Source: Acidobacteriota bacterium
GTDB taxonomy: Bacteria > Acidobacteriota > Vicinamibacteria > Vicinamibacterales > UBA2999
DNA: 64,000 nt
NCBI GenBank assembly: GCA_021730945.1
Contig: JAKFYH010000019.1
Span: forward strand, 62,001-126,000
Direction of reading: 5' to 3'
Part shown: positions 32,471 through 44,567 of the stretch, one piece after another
Layout of the letters: every line of letters begins with the position of its first letter
Position numbering within the stretch: position 1 is the stretch's first letter
Program-made: the position numbers and the translations under genes
The notes under the pieces: generated by a model
Databases searched by the model: none
Told to the model about the DNA's origin: nothing
The model's input: only the letters and a program-made list of their open reading frames with translations

Positions 32471-33091
32471 ATGGGCAGTGCGACACCTGTGGATGATGAG
32501 GCGGCCCTCATCGCGCAGTTGCGCGCCGGCGACGAGTCGGCGTACGAGCAAGTGGTTCGCACGTACGGCGGCCGGCTGCTGGCCGTAACCCGCCGTATTG
32601 TTGGCTCCGAAGAGGACGCCCGCGACATCGTCCAGGACGCGTTCCTGAACGCGTTCAAGAGCGTCGGCCGGTTCGAGGGCAATTCCAAGCTGTCCACCTG
32701 GCTGCATCGCATCGCGGTGAACGCGGCGCTCATGAAGCTGCGAACCCGCAAGCGCAAACCCGAGCAGTCGATTGAGACCATGCTGCCCTCCTTCCTGGAG
32801 GACGGGCACCACGAGGAGCGCTTCAAGAGCTGGGACGAACCGGTCGACAAGGCCCTGGAGCGCGCCGAGACCCGGCAACTGGTGCGGGCCAAGATCGACG
32901 AGTTGCCCGACGGCTACCGTACCGTTCTGGTGCTGCGAGACATCGAAGGGTTAGACACCGAGGAAACTGCCAAGATGCTGGGGTTGTCCGTGAACGCCAC
33001 CAAGATTCGGCTGCACCGCGCCCGCCAGGCCCTGCGCACAATGCTGGCTCCTCATTTCGCCGCTTCCGGCGGCGGAAAGGCAACGCCATGA
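32471..33091 (+). CDS. ECF-family RNA polymerase sigma factor
   Basis: A 206-aa sigma factor. Region 2 spans YEQVVRTYGGRLLAVTRR to STWLHRIAVNAALMKLR; region 4 is LPDGYRTVLVLRDIEGLDTEETAKMLGLSVNATKIRLHRARQAL in outline. The ATG at 32471 gives the usual ECF start; earlier in-frame starts overlap the divergent Rid gene. A TATGAT lies at 32453-32458. The next gene, a zinc-finger protein, overlaps by 4 bp (ATGA), the usual sigma/anti-sigma coupling. Confidence 0.92.
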   Translation: MGSATPVDDEAALIAQLRAGDESAYEQVVRTYGGRLLAVTRRIVGSEEDARDIVQDAFLNAFKSVGRFEGNSKLSTWLHRIAVNAALMKLRTRKRKPEQSIETMLPSFLEDGHHEERFKSWDEPVDKALERAETRQLVRAKIDELPDGYRTVLVLRDIEGLDTEETAKMLGLSVNATKIRLHRARQALRTMLAPHFAASGGGKATP

Positions 33092-33339
33092 AGTGCCGAG
33101 AGCTGGCCGACTTCCTCATGGACTACGTGAGTGGCGAACTGCCCGAGGAGCACCGCGCGCACTTCGAGCTGCACCTTTCGCGCTGTCGCAACTGCCACGA
33201 GTACCTGGCCCAGTATGAAAGCACCGTCAAGGCCGGCCGGATTGCCTGCGGCGAGATGAGCGACGAGTTGCCAGGTGATGTGCCCGAGGATCTGGTGAAA
33301 GCCGTGCTGGCCGCACGCAAACTCGACCCCGCCAAATAG
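33088..33339 (+). CDS. anti-sigma factor with zf-HC2 zinc-finger domain
   Basis: An 83-aa cytosolic protein with the H-x3-C-x2-C zinc motif (HLSRCRNC) of ZAS-type anti-sigma factors. It lacks a membrane helix, so it is a soluble regulator, probably releasing the upstream sigma factor on a cytoplasmic signal such as thiol or metal stress. It is translationally coupled to that sigma gene by a 4-bp overlap. Confidence 0.87.
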   Translation: MKCRELADFLMDYVSGELPEEHRAHFELHLSRCRNCHEYLAQYESTVKAGRIACGEMSDELPGDVPEDLVKAVLAARKLDPAK

Positions 33340-33390
33340 CACCGCTGCACTTCCGCACCCCAGCACTCCCGGCAGCACTCCAGCACTTCC
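33338..33390 (+). repeat. 8-bp tandem array AGCACNNN between anti-sigma and hspR genes
   Basis: AGCACCGC, TGCACTTC, CGCACCCC, AGCACTCC, a CGGC interruption, then AGCACTCC and AGCACTTC. It starts within the anti-sigma stop codon and ends 4 nt before the hspR -35 box. Confidence 0.8.
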
Positions 33391-33393
33391 CTC

Positions 33394-33437
33394 GTTGACA
33401 CGAGTCGTATCAAGCCCTACACTTGATCTGTGTCAAG
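33394..33437 (+). promoter_or_regulatory. hspR operon promoter with HAIR-like operator half-sites
   Basis: TTGACA (33395-33400), a 17-nt spacer and TACACT (33418-33423) form a near-consensus promoter; the GTG start at 33430 is 6 nt after the -10, so the mRNA is essentially leaderless. GTTGA-N11-TCAAG (33394-33414) has the spacing of the HspR inverted repeat (CTTGA-N11-TCAAG) and overlaps the -35. A second pair, CTTGA-N6-TCAAG (33422-33437), overlaps the -10 and start codon. Autorepression by HspR is the natural reading. Confidence 0.7.
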
Positions 33438-33783
33438 GTCTGAGTTGATCTTCATCTCGGTGGCGGCCCGCATGCTCGACATGCACCCGCAGACGTTGCG
33501 CAAGTACGAGCGGCTCGGCCTGGTGCGTCCGGCCCGCACCGTCGGCAGCATGCGCCTGTACTCGCACGACGAGATCGAGCGGCTGCGCTTCATCAAGCGG
33601 CTGGTGGATGAGGCCGGGGTCAACCTCGCCGGGGTGCAGCAGTTGCTGTCGGCTGCCGAGGTCATGCAGCGGATTCGTCCGCTGATGCGCCCGGACGCGC
33701 TGCAGCGTGACGCCACCCGCCGGCGCCTGTTACGCGAGATGGATCAGTTGGCGGCCTTGTTAGGCCTGGACGAAGAGGCGTAG
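33430..33783 (+). CDS. hspR: MerR-family heat-shock repressor HspR
   Basis: A 117-aa HTH regulator with the HspR signature [29 protein letters not shown]. In actinobacteria and epsilonproteobacteria HspR represses dnaK/clpB-type operons with DnaK as co-repressor. Here it heads an operon with dnaJ, clpB and ftsH, so it likely controls its own chaperone cluster. Start is GTG at 33430. The dnaJ start follows 1 nt after the stop. Confidence 0.93.
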   Translation: MSRSELIFISVAARMLDMHPQTLRKYERLGLVRPARTVGSMRLYSHDEIERLRFIKRLVDEAGVNLAGVQQLLSAAEVMQRIRPLMRPDALQRDATRRRLLREMDQLAALLGLDEEA

Positions 33784-33784
33784 C

Positions 33785-34747
33785 GTGGAATTCAAGGACT
33801 ACTACCACACGCTCGGCATCGCCAAGACCGCCTCCGAGAAGGAGATCAAGCAGGCGTTCCGCAAGCTGGCGCGCAAGTTCCACCCCGATGTGAATCCGGG
33901 CGACAAGGGCGCCGAGGCCAGATTCAAGGAGTTGAACGAGGCCAACGAGGTGTTGAGCGATCCGGCCAAGCGGAAGAAGTACGACGAACTGGGCGCCAAC
34001 TGGCGCGCCTACGAGAACGCGCCGCCTCCTTCCGCCGGCAGCCCGTTTGGGCGGGGTGCCGGTGCCGGCGGGTTCCACACCATGTCGCAGGAAGACATGG
34101 CGGACATGTTTGGCGCCGACAGCCCATTCTCCGACTTCTTCACCACCTTCTTCGGCGGCATGGGCGGGCAGGAAGCGTCGAGCGGACATCGCGGCGGCAC
34201 TCGCGGCCGGGCGCGCCCGCGCAAGGGGCAGGACGTCGAGCACCCGTTCGAGCTCGACCTGGAAGGCGCGCTGCGCGGCAGCGTGCAGCGGTTGCAGTTG
34301 CGGCACGACGGCCAGTCGCGGTCGGTCGAGGTGCGCATCCCGCCCGGTGTCACCGATGGCTCACGGGTGCGGGTGGCCGGCGAAGGTGGTCGCGGCACCG
34401 GCGGCGGCCCCAGCGGCGACCTGTTCCTGCGGGTGGTGCTCAAGCCCCATCCGGTATTCGAGGTCAAGGCCCGCGATGTCTACACCCGCACGCGCGTGCC
34501 CGTGACGACGGCGGTGCTGGGCGGCGAAGTCGACGTGGTGACGCCGGATACCAAGACGCTGCGCCTCAAGGTGCCGGCCGGCACCCAGAGCGGCCAGCGC
34601 TTTCGCTTCCGCGGCCACGGTCTGCCGACGGTCGGCAAGCCCGACGACCGCGGCGACCTGTATGCAAACGTGGAGGTGGAGATTCCACGGACGCTCAGCG
34701 AACAGGAACGCGAGCTGTTTGAGTCGCTGCGTGACTTGAAGAAGTAG
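33785..34747 (+). CDS. DnaJ/CbpA-type Hsp40 co-chaperone
   Basis: A 320-aa Hsp40. The J-domain has H33-P34-D35 ([10 protein letters not shown]). A Gly/Ser/Phe-rich linker (about 80-135) replaces the zinc-finger, so it is the CbpA-like class B form, and C-terminal substrate domains follow ([12 protein letters not shown]). It stimulates DnaK ATPase; dnaK is not in this window, so a partner elsewhere is expected. The start is the GTG at 33785, 1 nt after hspR. Confidence 0.92.
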   Translation: MEFKDYYHTLGIAKTASEKEIKQAFRKLARKFHPDVNPGDKGAEARFKELNEANEVLSDPAKRKKYDELGANWRAYENAPPPSAGSPFGRGAGAGGFHTMSQEDMADMFGADSPFSDFFTTFFGGMGGQEASSGHRGGTRGRARPRKGQDVEHPFELDLEGALRGSVQRLQLRHDGQSRSVEVRIPPGVTDGSRVRVAGEGGRGTGGGPSGDLFLRVVLKPHPVFEVKARDVYTRTRVPVTTAVLGGEVDVVTPDTKTLRLKVPAGTQSGQRFRFRGHGLPTVGKPDDRGDLYANVEVEIPRTLSEQERELFESLRDLKK

Positions 34748-34793
34748 ACGGGAAACAAGAAGCACGAAGAACGGAATCGAGAAAGACCCGATC

Positions 34794-37365
<2,572 letters not shown>

Positions 37366-37373
<8 letters not shown>

Positions 37374-39249
37374 TTCGTCCACGCCGCCCGGCGGTCCACC
37401 CAAGGGCCGCCCTTCGACTCCCAAGCCCACCGCTCTCTGGTGGGTGCTCGGGGCGCTCACCTTGCTGGCGATCGGCCAGGCGCTGTTCCTGGCGCCGGCC
37501 GGCCGCCAGATCTCGTACAGCGAGTTCAAGAACCTGGTTCGCGGCGGCCAGGTGGCCGAAGTCCAGGTCGGCGATTCGATTATCCGCGGCTCGCTGAAGA
37601 AGGCCGGCGACGACGGCGTCACCGTGTTCTCGACCACTCGCATCGACGACCCGAAACTGGTGGAGGAACTCGACCAGGCCAGCGTCAAGTACTCCGGCGA
37701 ACTGGTCAGTCGCTGGCTGCCTGAGATTCTGGGGTGGGTCCTGCCCCTGCTCCTGTTGTTTGGCCTGTGGACCTTCTTCTTCAAGCGCATGGGCGGCGCC
37801 GAGGGCGGCATCATGTCGTTTTCGCGCAGCAAGGCGAAGTTGATGGCGGAAGACGACGTCAAGACGACGTTTGCCGATGTGGCCGGCGTGGACGAGGCGG
37901 CGCAGGAACTGCGAGAAATCGTCGAGTTCCTGAAGACTCCCAAGAAATACACCAGCCTGGGCGGCAAGATTCCCAAGGGCGTTCTGCTGGTGGGGCCGCC
38001 GGGCACTGGTAAGACCTTGCTGGCTCGCGCCGTGGCCGGCGAGGCCAAGGTGCCCTTCTTCAGCATGAGCGGGTCCGAATTCGTCGAGATGTTCGTGGGC
38101 GTGGGCGCGGCCCGTGTCCGCGACATGTTCGCCCAGGCCGAAGCCAAGGCACCGTGCATCGTGTTCATCGACGAACTCGACGCGCTCGGCAAGGCGCGCC
38201 AGCAGAGCGCCTTCGGCGGTCACGAGGAACGCGAGCAGACGCTCAACCAGTTGTTGTCGGAGATGGACGGCTTTGATGCGCGCAAGGCCATCATCATCAT
38301 GGCGGCCACCAATCGTCCGGAAGTGCTTGACCCGGCGCTGCTGCGTCCCGGCCGCTTCGATCGGCAGGTCCTGGTCGATAAGCCCGATGTCAAAGGCCGC
38401 GAAGCCGTCCTCAAGATCCATGCCCGCAACGTCAAGCTGAATGCTGCCGTGGACCTGCGGACGGTGGCGGCGCGCACGGCCGGATTCGCCGGCGCTGATC
38501 TGGCCAACCTGGTGAACGAGGCTGCCCTGCTGGCCGCCCGCCGCGACGGTGACACCGTGGAAATGGCCGACTTCGACGAGGCGATCGACCGGCTGGTCGC
38601 CGGGCTCGAGAAGCGGCGCGTGATGAGTACCCGCGAGCGCGAGATCGTGGCGTACCACGAGTCGGGCCATGCGATTGTCGCCAGCGTGCTCCCCAATATG
38701 GATCCGGTCCACAAGATCTCGATCGTGGCCCGCGGCTTTGGCGCGCTCGGCTACACGATGCAGTTGCCGCTCGAAGAGCGCTACCTGATGCAGCGCGGCG
38801 ACCTGCTGAACCAGATGGCCATTCTGCTGGGCGGCCGCGCGGCCGAGGAGATCGCAATCGGCGAGATTTCCACCGGCGCCCAGAACGACCTGCAACGGGT
38901 GTCGGACCTCGCCCGCTCGATGGTCACCGAATGGGGCATGAGCGACCGCCTGGGCACCATCAACTTCGATCCTCCCCGCCGCGGCCGCTTCCTCGATCTC
39001 GGCATGCCGGCCGAACGCGGCCTCTACAGCGACGACACCGCCCGGGTGATTGACGACGAGGTCAAGAAGCTGATCGGCGGCGCCCACGAAGAGGCCCGCC
39101 GCATCCTGCGCGAGCACCGCGAGGTCCTGGAGCGAGTCACCCGCCGCCTGCTCGAGAAGGAAGTGATGGAAGGCGAAGAGCTGCGCGAGATCATGGCCGC
39201 CAAGCCCGACGAGCAGGAGATCAAGAGTTCAGGAGCAACTATTTCTTAG
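37366..39249 (+). CDS. ftsH: ATP-dependent zinc metalloprotease FtsH
   Basis: A 627-aa membrane-bound AAA+ protease for quality control of membrane and regulatory proteins. Two membrane helices (about 25-45 and 118-138) flank a small periplasmic domain. Walker A is G210-PPGTGK-T217, the second region of homology is [20 protein letters not shown], and the zinc site is H431-ESG-H435. The ATG overlaps the clpB stop by 8 bp, making it the last gene of the heat-shock operon. Confidence 0.97.
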
Positions 39250-39316
39250 ACTTGCTCCTGACGTTTTGACCTCCTGTTTCTGGAACTACTGGCCTCGAAT
39301 CCCCGTCTATTGACTA

Positions 39317-39352
39317 CATTGCAGGCATTGATTTAGCCTGCATTGCAGGCAT
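39317..39352 (+). promoter_or_regulatory. PadR operator-like repeats at the padR start
   Basis: GCAGGC (39321-39326) and GCCTGC (39336-39341) form an inverted repeat, and CATTGCAGGCAT occurs twice as a direct repeat (39317-39328 and 39341-39352). The second copy includes the padR ATG. A TTGACT (39310-39315) could serve as -35. The arrangement suggests PadR autorepression. Confidence 0.6.
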
Positions 39353-39680
39353 GGCACCCATTTACCTCGGCGAATTCGAATACGCGGTCCTGCTGGCCAC
39401 CCTGCACCTCGACCAGGAGGCGTATGCGGTGCCCATCCGCGAGCTGATCGAGTCGCGAACCGGCCGGCCCGTCGCCAGGGGCGCGCTCTATACCGCGCTC
39501 GACCGGCTCGAGGCCAAGGGCTGCCTGCGCTCGCGCATGGGCGACTCCACTGACGAACGCGGCGGCAAGGCCCGCCGTTACTTCACCGTCAGCGCCGCCG
39601 GACTGAAAGCCCTCAAGGCCACCCACGGCGCCCTGGCCAATATGGCCCGCGGCCTGGAAACCATCCTGGAGCAATCATGA
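39351..39680 (+). CDS. PadR-family transcriptional regulator
   Basis: A 109-aa winged-helix protein, FEYAVLLATLHLDQEAYAVPIRELIESRT followed by RGALYTALDRLEAKGCLRSRMGD, the PadR DNA-binding core. In Acidobacteriota, such PadR genes sit directly in front of ADOP permeases. Its stop overlaps the next start by 4 bp, and its own start lies in the operator-like repeats above. Confidence 0.92.
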   Translation: MAPIYLGEFEYAVLLATLHLDQEAYAVPIRELIESRTGRPVARGALYTALDRLEAKGCLRSRMGDSTDERGGKARRYFTVSAAGLKALKATHGALANMARGLETILEQS

Positions 39681-42355
39681 CCACCCCCTCTCGCTTCGCG
39701 GAGCGCGTACTGGCCCTGGTCGTCCGCGATCCGGAATGGCGGGAAGCGGTCATTGGTGATCTGCGCGAAGAACACGCGAGAGCGGTGTCGCGGATTGGCG
39801 CCGCCCGTGCCCGGCGGTGGCACTTGCGGCAATCCCTGGGGATCGCCGTCCGCTACGGTGTCTCCCGGCTGCGGCGGCGCCAGCCGCCAGTGAGGTGGAT
39901 CTCGATGGCCACGGACGAACCGGAGCGACGCTGGTGGTTGGGTGTCAATCGCGACCTTCTCTATGCCTGGCGCGCCATCGCACAGCGGCCGGCGCTGTCG
40001 ATTGTAGTCGTCGTCACCCTCGCGGTCGCGCTGGCAGCCAACAGCGTGACCTACAGCCTGATGGATGCCATCGTGCTGCGTCCGTACCGGTTCCCCGGTA
40101 TCGAGCGGCTCCTGGTGGTCACGACGAAAACACCGGATGACACCTTGGTCGATCGTGCCAACGTGAGCGCGGCGGATTTTGTGGAATGGCGCGAACAGTC
40201 GCGCGCGGTCCGGGGCTGGGCGTTGTACGAGTGGTGGGATGCCAACCTGTCCGGCGTCGACATTCCGGAGCAAGTGGCCGGTTTCCGTGTCACTCCGGGT
40301 TACTTCGCGCTGCTCGGAGCGCCGCCGGTCCTTGGGCGCGAGTTTGTTGAAGACGAGGCACGCCCAGGGCAGCACCGCCGCGTGGTACTAGGCCACGCGT
40401 TGTGGACACGGCGGTTCGCCGCCGATCCGGGCATCATCGGCACGACGGTGCGCTTTGACGGTGAGCCGTACGAGGTGACCGGCGTGGCGGCCGAAGGCTT
40501 CACGATTCCCGATGGCGCCGAGGTCTGGTCGCCGCTCTCGCTGACCGAAGCGCAGTGGCAGAACCGCCGCTTGGCCGGCTACTCGGCGATAGCGCGGCTG
40601 GCCGACGGCGCGTCGGTCGGGCAGGCGCGGGCGGAGCTGACCACACTGGTCGACAACCAGCGCCGCGATCATCCCGATACCAACGTCAACCGGCTGGCGA
40701 GCGTGCTCTCGTTCACCGAAGGCATGGCGGATCCGGGAGCCGGGCCGTTCATGGCCATCTGGCAAGCCGCGGCCGTGCTGCTCCTGCTGATTGCCTGTGC
40801 CAATATCGCCAACCTGCTGATGGCGCGCGGCGCGGAACGGTCGGCGGAATATTCGCTGCGGCTGGCGCTGGGCGCCTCGCGCGCGCGGCTGTTCAGCCAG
40901 ACGCTGCTCGAAGGCTTGATCCTCGCGGCGCTGGCTGTCCTGGCGTCGGTTCCCCTGATGGCGATCGGCCTCGGTTTGTCGCGCGCGGCCATTCCGCCTT
41001 CCGTCGTCCGTTTCCTTCCGGGATGGGCGTTCATCGGCATCGACGGCCGCTTGTTCGCGCTGACGGCGCTGCTCGGCACGGCGGCCATGCTGGTGTTCTC
41101 GTTGGTCCCGGCGAGTCAGGCCGTTCGCGTGCAGGTGGCCGACACGTTGCGCCTGGCCGGACGGACGCTCACCCCCGGCCGCGACCGCCAGTGGCTGCGT
41201 AGTGCCCTGGCGACCACGCAGATGACCCTGGCGCTGGCGCTGCTCTTTGCATCGACCCTGGCGCTCACCGCGGCGGACGCGACCGTGAATGGCGCCCTTG
41301 GTTTCGACAAGCACAACGTCCTCGCGGGCCAACTGGTGCTGCCGGAGCGCACCTACGAGGACGCCGAGAAGCGGCGCCGCTTCATCGCCCAGGTGCTGGA
41401 TGCCATGCGCGCCATTCCGGCCGTGACCGAACTGGGCGCGACCAGTCACATTCCGGCGGCGTTTAGTGGCAGCGGCCGGCAGTTCTGGCCCGAAGGCCGG
41501 GAGCTGACCGAGGCCGAAGCCCGGTGGGTCGACTACCGGCGGACGACCCCCGACTACTTCGGATCGCTTCGCATTCCCCTTTTGCGAGGACGCTGGTTCG
41601 ACGACTCCGACCGGGTCGAGTCACCACCGGTGGCCGTGGTCAGCGCTGCCGTGGCCCGCCACTACTGGGGCGACCAGGATCCGATTGGCAAGCGATTCAA
41701 GCTGGCGAGCGATGGACCGTGGATCTCGGTGATTGGGATCTCGGGTGATGTCATGCACAACTGGTTCCTGCGCCGAACCGAGGCGGTGTATCGCCCCATC
41801 AGCCAGGACGCGCCGTTTACGCTGGCGTTCACCCTGCGCACGGTGGGCGAACCCGAGGCGCTCGCCGGTGATCTGCGCCGCGCTGTTGGCGCCGCCGATC
41901 CGGACCAGCCGATCGCTTCCCTGACGTCGCTGGCGACCCAGGTCGCCGAACGCGCCGCGGGCCTGGCGTTCATTGCCCGGGCGCTGGGCGCCGTCGCGTT
42001 GATCGCGCTGGTTCTCTCGCTCATGGGGATCTACAGCCTGATGGCGTTCCTGACCGCCCAGCGGACGCAGGAGATAGGCGTGCGCATGGCCCTTGGCGCC
42101 GGACGCTGGCAGGTGATTCGCGCGACCACCAGGCGGGCGCTGGTCATCACCGCGGCCGGCATGACCATCGGCGCCGTGCTGGCCTTCGCGCTCGGGCGCG
42201 TCATGCAGGCGATGTTGTCGGGGCTGGTCACGACCAACCTCCTGCAGCTGGCGGCGCTGGTGGCGGCGTTGTCCACTGCCGCGCTGGTGGCGGCTTACCT
42301 GCCGGCGCGCCGGGCGGCGCAAATCGATCCGATGAATGCGCTGCGGGAAACCTAG
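39677..42355 (+). CDS. ADOP-family ABC transporter permease (acidobacterial duplicated orphan permease)
   Basis: An 892-aa MacB/FtsX-like permease with no adjacent ATPase gene, hence orphan. After a roughly 70-aa N-terminal cytosolic prefix (ERVLALVVRDPEWREAVIGDLREEH) there is a first membrane helix (about 110-130), a large extracytoplasmic MacB-PCD domain, a helix bundle at about 360-490, a second periplasmic domain, and a final bundle (about 770-880). This is the two-part duplicated layout of ADOP. Substrate unknown; the PadR pair suggests inducible efflux or envelope stress. Confidence 0.9.
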   Translation: MTTPSRFAERVLALVVRDPEWREAVIGDLREEHARAVSRIGAARARRWHLRQSLGIAVRYGVSRLRRRQPPVRWISMATDEPERRWWLGVNRDLLYAWRAIAQRPALSIVVVVTLAVALAANSVTYSLMDAIVLRPYRFPGIERLLVVTTKTPDDTLVDRANVSAADFVEWREQSRAVRGWALYEWWDANLSGVDIPEQVAGFRVTPGYFALLGAPPVLGREFVEDEARPGQHRRVVLGHALWTRRFAADPGIIGTTVRFDGEPYEVTGVAAEGFTIPDGAEVWSPLSLTEAQWQNRRLAGYSAIARLADGASVGQARAELTTLVDNQRRDHPDTNVNRLASVLSFTEGMADPGAGPFMAIWQAAAVLLLLIACANIANLLMARGAERSAEYSLRLALGASRARLFSQTLLEGLILAALAVLASVPLMAIGLGLSRAAIPPSVVRFLPGWAFIGIDGRLFALTALLGTAAMLVFSLVPASQAVRVQVADTLRLAGRTLTPGRDRQWLRSALATTQMTLALALLFASTLALTAADATVNGALGFDKHNVLAGQLVLPERTYEDAEKRRRFIAQVLDAMRAIPAVTELGATSHIPAAFSGSGRQFWPEGRELTEAEARWVDYRRTTPDYFGSLRIPLLRGRWFDDSDRVESPPVAVVSAAVARHYWGDQDPIGKRFKLASDGPWISVIGISGDVMHNWFLRRTEAVYRPISQDAPFTLAFTLRTVGEPEALAGDLRRAVGAADPDQPIASLTSLATQVAERAAGLAFIARALGAVALIALVLSLMGIYSLMAFLTAQRTQEIGVRMALGAGRWQVIRATTRRALVITAAGMTIGAVLAFALGRVMQAMLSGLVTTNLLQLAALVAALSTAALVAAYLPARRAAQIDPMNALRET

Positions 42356-42405
42356 GCCACAGATTCGCACCGATTAAACACCGATACTCGGACACGGTCC
42401 TGTCG

Positions 42406-42411
42406 TATAGT
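42406..42411 (+). promoter_or_regulatory. putative -10 box for the lactate permease gene
   Basis: TATAGT is 19 nt upstream of the TTG start. The preceding sequence (42356-42390) contains CACAGATT-like fragments similar to those at 29596-29705. Confidence 0.35.
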
Positions 42412-42430
42412 TTCGGCCGAGGTTCCCACT

Positions 42431-44236
42431 TTGGCTGAGTTGTTTCATCAGACCTACAGTCCTGTTGCCGGCAGCGTGCTGCTGTCGGCCCTTGTGGCGT
42501 CGATTCCGCCCATCCTGCTGGCCATTTGCCTGGCTGTCCTGCGCATTGCGCCATGGAAGTCGGCCATTGTCGGCGCCGGGAGCGCCTTTGTGCTGGCGTG
42601 GGTGGTGTGGGGCATGCCGTTTGGCCTGACGGTCTCGGCCGCGACGCACGGTATGGCGTTCGGCCTGTGGCCGATCTGCTGGATCGTCTTCAGTTCGGTG
42701 ATGTTCTACAACTTGTCGGTCGAGAGTGGCGACTTCGACGTGATTCGCCGCTCGCTGGCCAGGCTCACCACCGATCGCCGCATCCAGATTCTGCTGGTGG
42801 CCTTTTGCTTCGGCGCGCTGATCGAGGGCATCGCCGGCTTCGGCGCGCCCGTCGCGATCACGGCGGCCATGCTCGCGGGCCTTGGCTTCGAGCCGATCAT
42901 GGCCGCGGTCCTGGCACTCATCGCCAACACGGCGCCGGTCGCGTTTGGTTCGCTGGGCATCCCGGTCACCACGCTGGGCGGCCTGCTGGCGCCCATGCTG
43001 GGCCACGACACCCAGGACACCACGCGCGCGCTGTCGGCCATGGTCGGCCGCCAACTGCCATTCTTCTCTCTTATCATCCCGGCCTACCTGGTGGTGTTGT
43101 ACGCGGGCTGGGGGCGCATGATGGCGGTCTTCCCCGCCGTCTTCACGGCTGGCTTGTCGTTCGCCATCGGCCAGTTCATGGTCTCGAACTTCGTGGGCCC
43201 CGAGTTGACCGATACCCTGGCGGCGCTGGTGTCGCTGGCGTCGGTGGCGCTGTTGCTGAAGTTCTGGGCGCCCAAGGACGACTACATCGACGCCAGACCG
43301 TCGGTGGTCGAGACCATCCTCGATCCTGCTTCCCGTGTCAGCCGCGCGTATGCCACCTACGGCATCCTGATTGTGACGGTACTGATCGGGCAGGTCGGCA
43401 ATTTCGCCGGGATGTCGCAGTTGCAGCCGCCGGCCAATGTCACCGCCCTGTTACGGTGCGGACAGATCGGCAATCGGCTGTGCCCTGAGCCCTGGATCGG
43501 CGAGCCGGCGGCGGTGGCGCCGCAGGGCTTCCGCTTCCCGGTGTGGGAGTTCAGCTGGCCCGGCGCGTACAACCTGGTCGACGGCAAGCCATCGCCGTTG
43601 GTGCAGCGCGAGGCGCCGGTGGTGGCAGCCACCTCGCCCTACGCGCTGACCTATCGCCTCGACTTCCTCGCGACTGCCGGCACACTGGTGCTGTTTGCCA
43701 CCTTCATCGCGCTGATCCCGATGGTGATGGCCGGATCGCGGCCAGGTATTCTCGGCACGGCGTTTCGTAAGACGGCGGCGCAGCTACGGCTGCCCATCAT
43801 CACCATCGCCTTCATCCTGTCGATTGCGACGGTGATGAACTATTCCGGTATGACATCGTCCATGGCGCTGGCGCTGGCGCAAACCGGCTGGCTCTTCCCG
43901 TTCTTCTCGGCCTGGCTCGGCATGCTCGGCGTGTTCCTCACCGGCAGCGACACCTCGTCGAACACGCTGTTTGGACCGCTGCAGGCCACCACCGCCAAGG
44001 TGTCCGGCCTCGACCCCATTCTCATGGCCGCGACCAATAGCTCAGCCGGCGTGATGGGCAAGATGATCAGCCCCCAGAACCTGTCGGTAGGGGCTGCCGG
44101 CGTTGGCGCTGTCGGTCGCGAAGGTGAGATTTTCTCGAGGGTGATCGTGCACAGCCTGGTGTTGACGGCCCTGATGGGCTTGCTGGCGATGCTGCAGGCG
44201 TACGTCGTGCCGTGGATGGTACCGACGCTCCCATGA
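42431..44236 (+). CDS. lldP: L-lactate permease (LctP family)
   Basis: A 601-aa membrane protein with about 13 helices, the LctP family for lactate (and glycolate) proton symport. Typical features are GALIEGIAGFGAPVAITAAML near the fourth helix and the C-terminal TGSDTSSNTLFGPLQ and SPQNLSVGAAGVG segments. The start is TTG at 42431. No lactate dehydrogenase genes adjoin. It stands downstream of the padR-ADOP pair without overlap and is convergent with the CDGSH gene. Confidence 0.93.
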   Translation: MAELFHQTYSPVAGSVLLSALVASIPPILLAICLAVLRIAPWKSAIVGAGSAFVLAWVVWGMPFGLTVSAATHGMAFGLWPICWIVFSSVMFYNLSVESGDFDVIRRSLARLTTDRRIQILLVAFCFGALIEGIAGFGAPVAITAAMLAGLGFEPIMAAVLALIANTAPVAFGSLGIPVTTLGGLLAPMLGHDTQDTTRALSAMVGRQLPFFSLIIPAYLVVLYAGWGRMMAVFPAVFTAGLSFAIGQFMVSNFVGPELTDTLAALVSLASVALLLKFWAPKDDYIDARPSVVETILDPASRVSRAYATYGILIVTVLIGQVGNFAGMSQLQPPANVTALLRCGQIGNRLCPEPWIGEPAAVAPQGFRFPVWEFSWPGAYNLVDGKPSPLVQREAPVVAATSPYALTYRLDFLATAGTLVLFATFIALIPMVMAGSRPGILGTAFRKTAAQLRLPIITIAFILSIATVMNYSGMTSSMALALAQTGWLFPFFSAWLGMLGVFLTGSDTSSNTLFGPLQATTAKVSGLDPILMAATNSSAGVMGKMISPQNLSVGAAGVGAVGREGEIFSRVIVHSLVLTALMGLLAMLQAYVVPWMVPTLP

Positions 44237-44242
44237 ACTGGA

Positions 44243-44319
44243 GCCTGGCGGGAGGGCAATGCCTGTCGGGAGGGCAACTCTTGTCGGGAGGGCAACTCTT
44301 GTCGGGAGATGCCCTCCCG
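44243..44319 (+). repeat. 18-bp tandem array (same family as 20385-20502) with terminal hairpin
   Basis: Units at 44243, 44261, 44279 and 44297 have the core TGTCGGGAGGGCAACTC. The last unit runs into TCGGGAG-ATGCC-CTCCCGA (44301-44319), a hairpin that may act as a bidirectional barrier between the convergent lactate permease and CDGSH genes. The units carry GGAGG and TTG but no gene starts here. Confidence 0.85.
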
Positions 44320-44327
44320 ATTCGACG

Positions 44328-44567
44328 CTAGGTTGTCACCGGCGGGGCGGGCGGATTTGCCCGCGGGCCGGGGGCCGCTTCGTTGGCAACAAAGCCGCAG
44401 GTCTTGTGGCTGCTGTCGCAGAAGGGCCGCTGCTTCGACTGCCCGCAGCGGCACAGTGAAAACGGCTTCTTCGGCACCACGTACTCAGCGCCCGTCCAGT
44501 CCACCAGCTTCACGTCCTCGCCCTCAACCAGCAGCGAGCCATTCTCTCGAACTTTGATCGTAATCAT
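44328..44567 (-). CDS. CDGSH iron-sulfur domain protein
   Basis: A 79-aa protein with the CDGSH-type motif CRCGQSKQRPFCDSSHK, where three Cys and one His bind a 2Fe-2S cluster. The Gly and Ser of the usual C-D-G-S-H are both Ser here (CDSSH). Function of such small bacterial proteins is unproven, possibly redox or cluster storage. The ATG follows the rho stop directly, so it is expressed with rho. Confidence 0.88.
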   Translation of the reverse strand: MITIKVRENGSLLVEGEDVKLVDWTGAEYVVPKKPFSLCRCGQSKQRPFCDSSHKTCGFVANEAAPGPRANPPAPPVTT

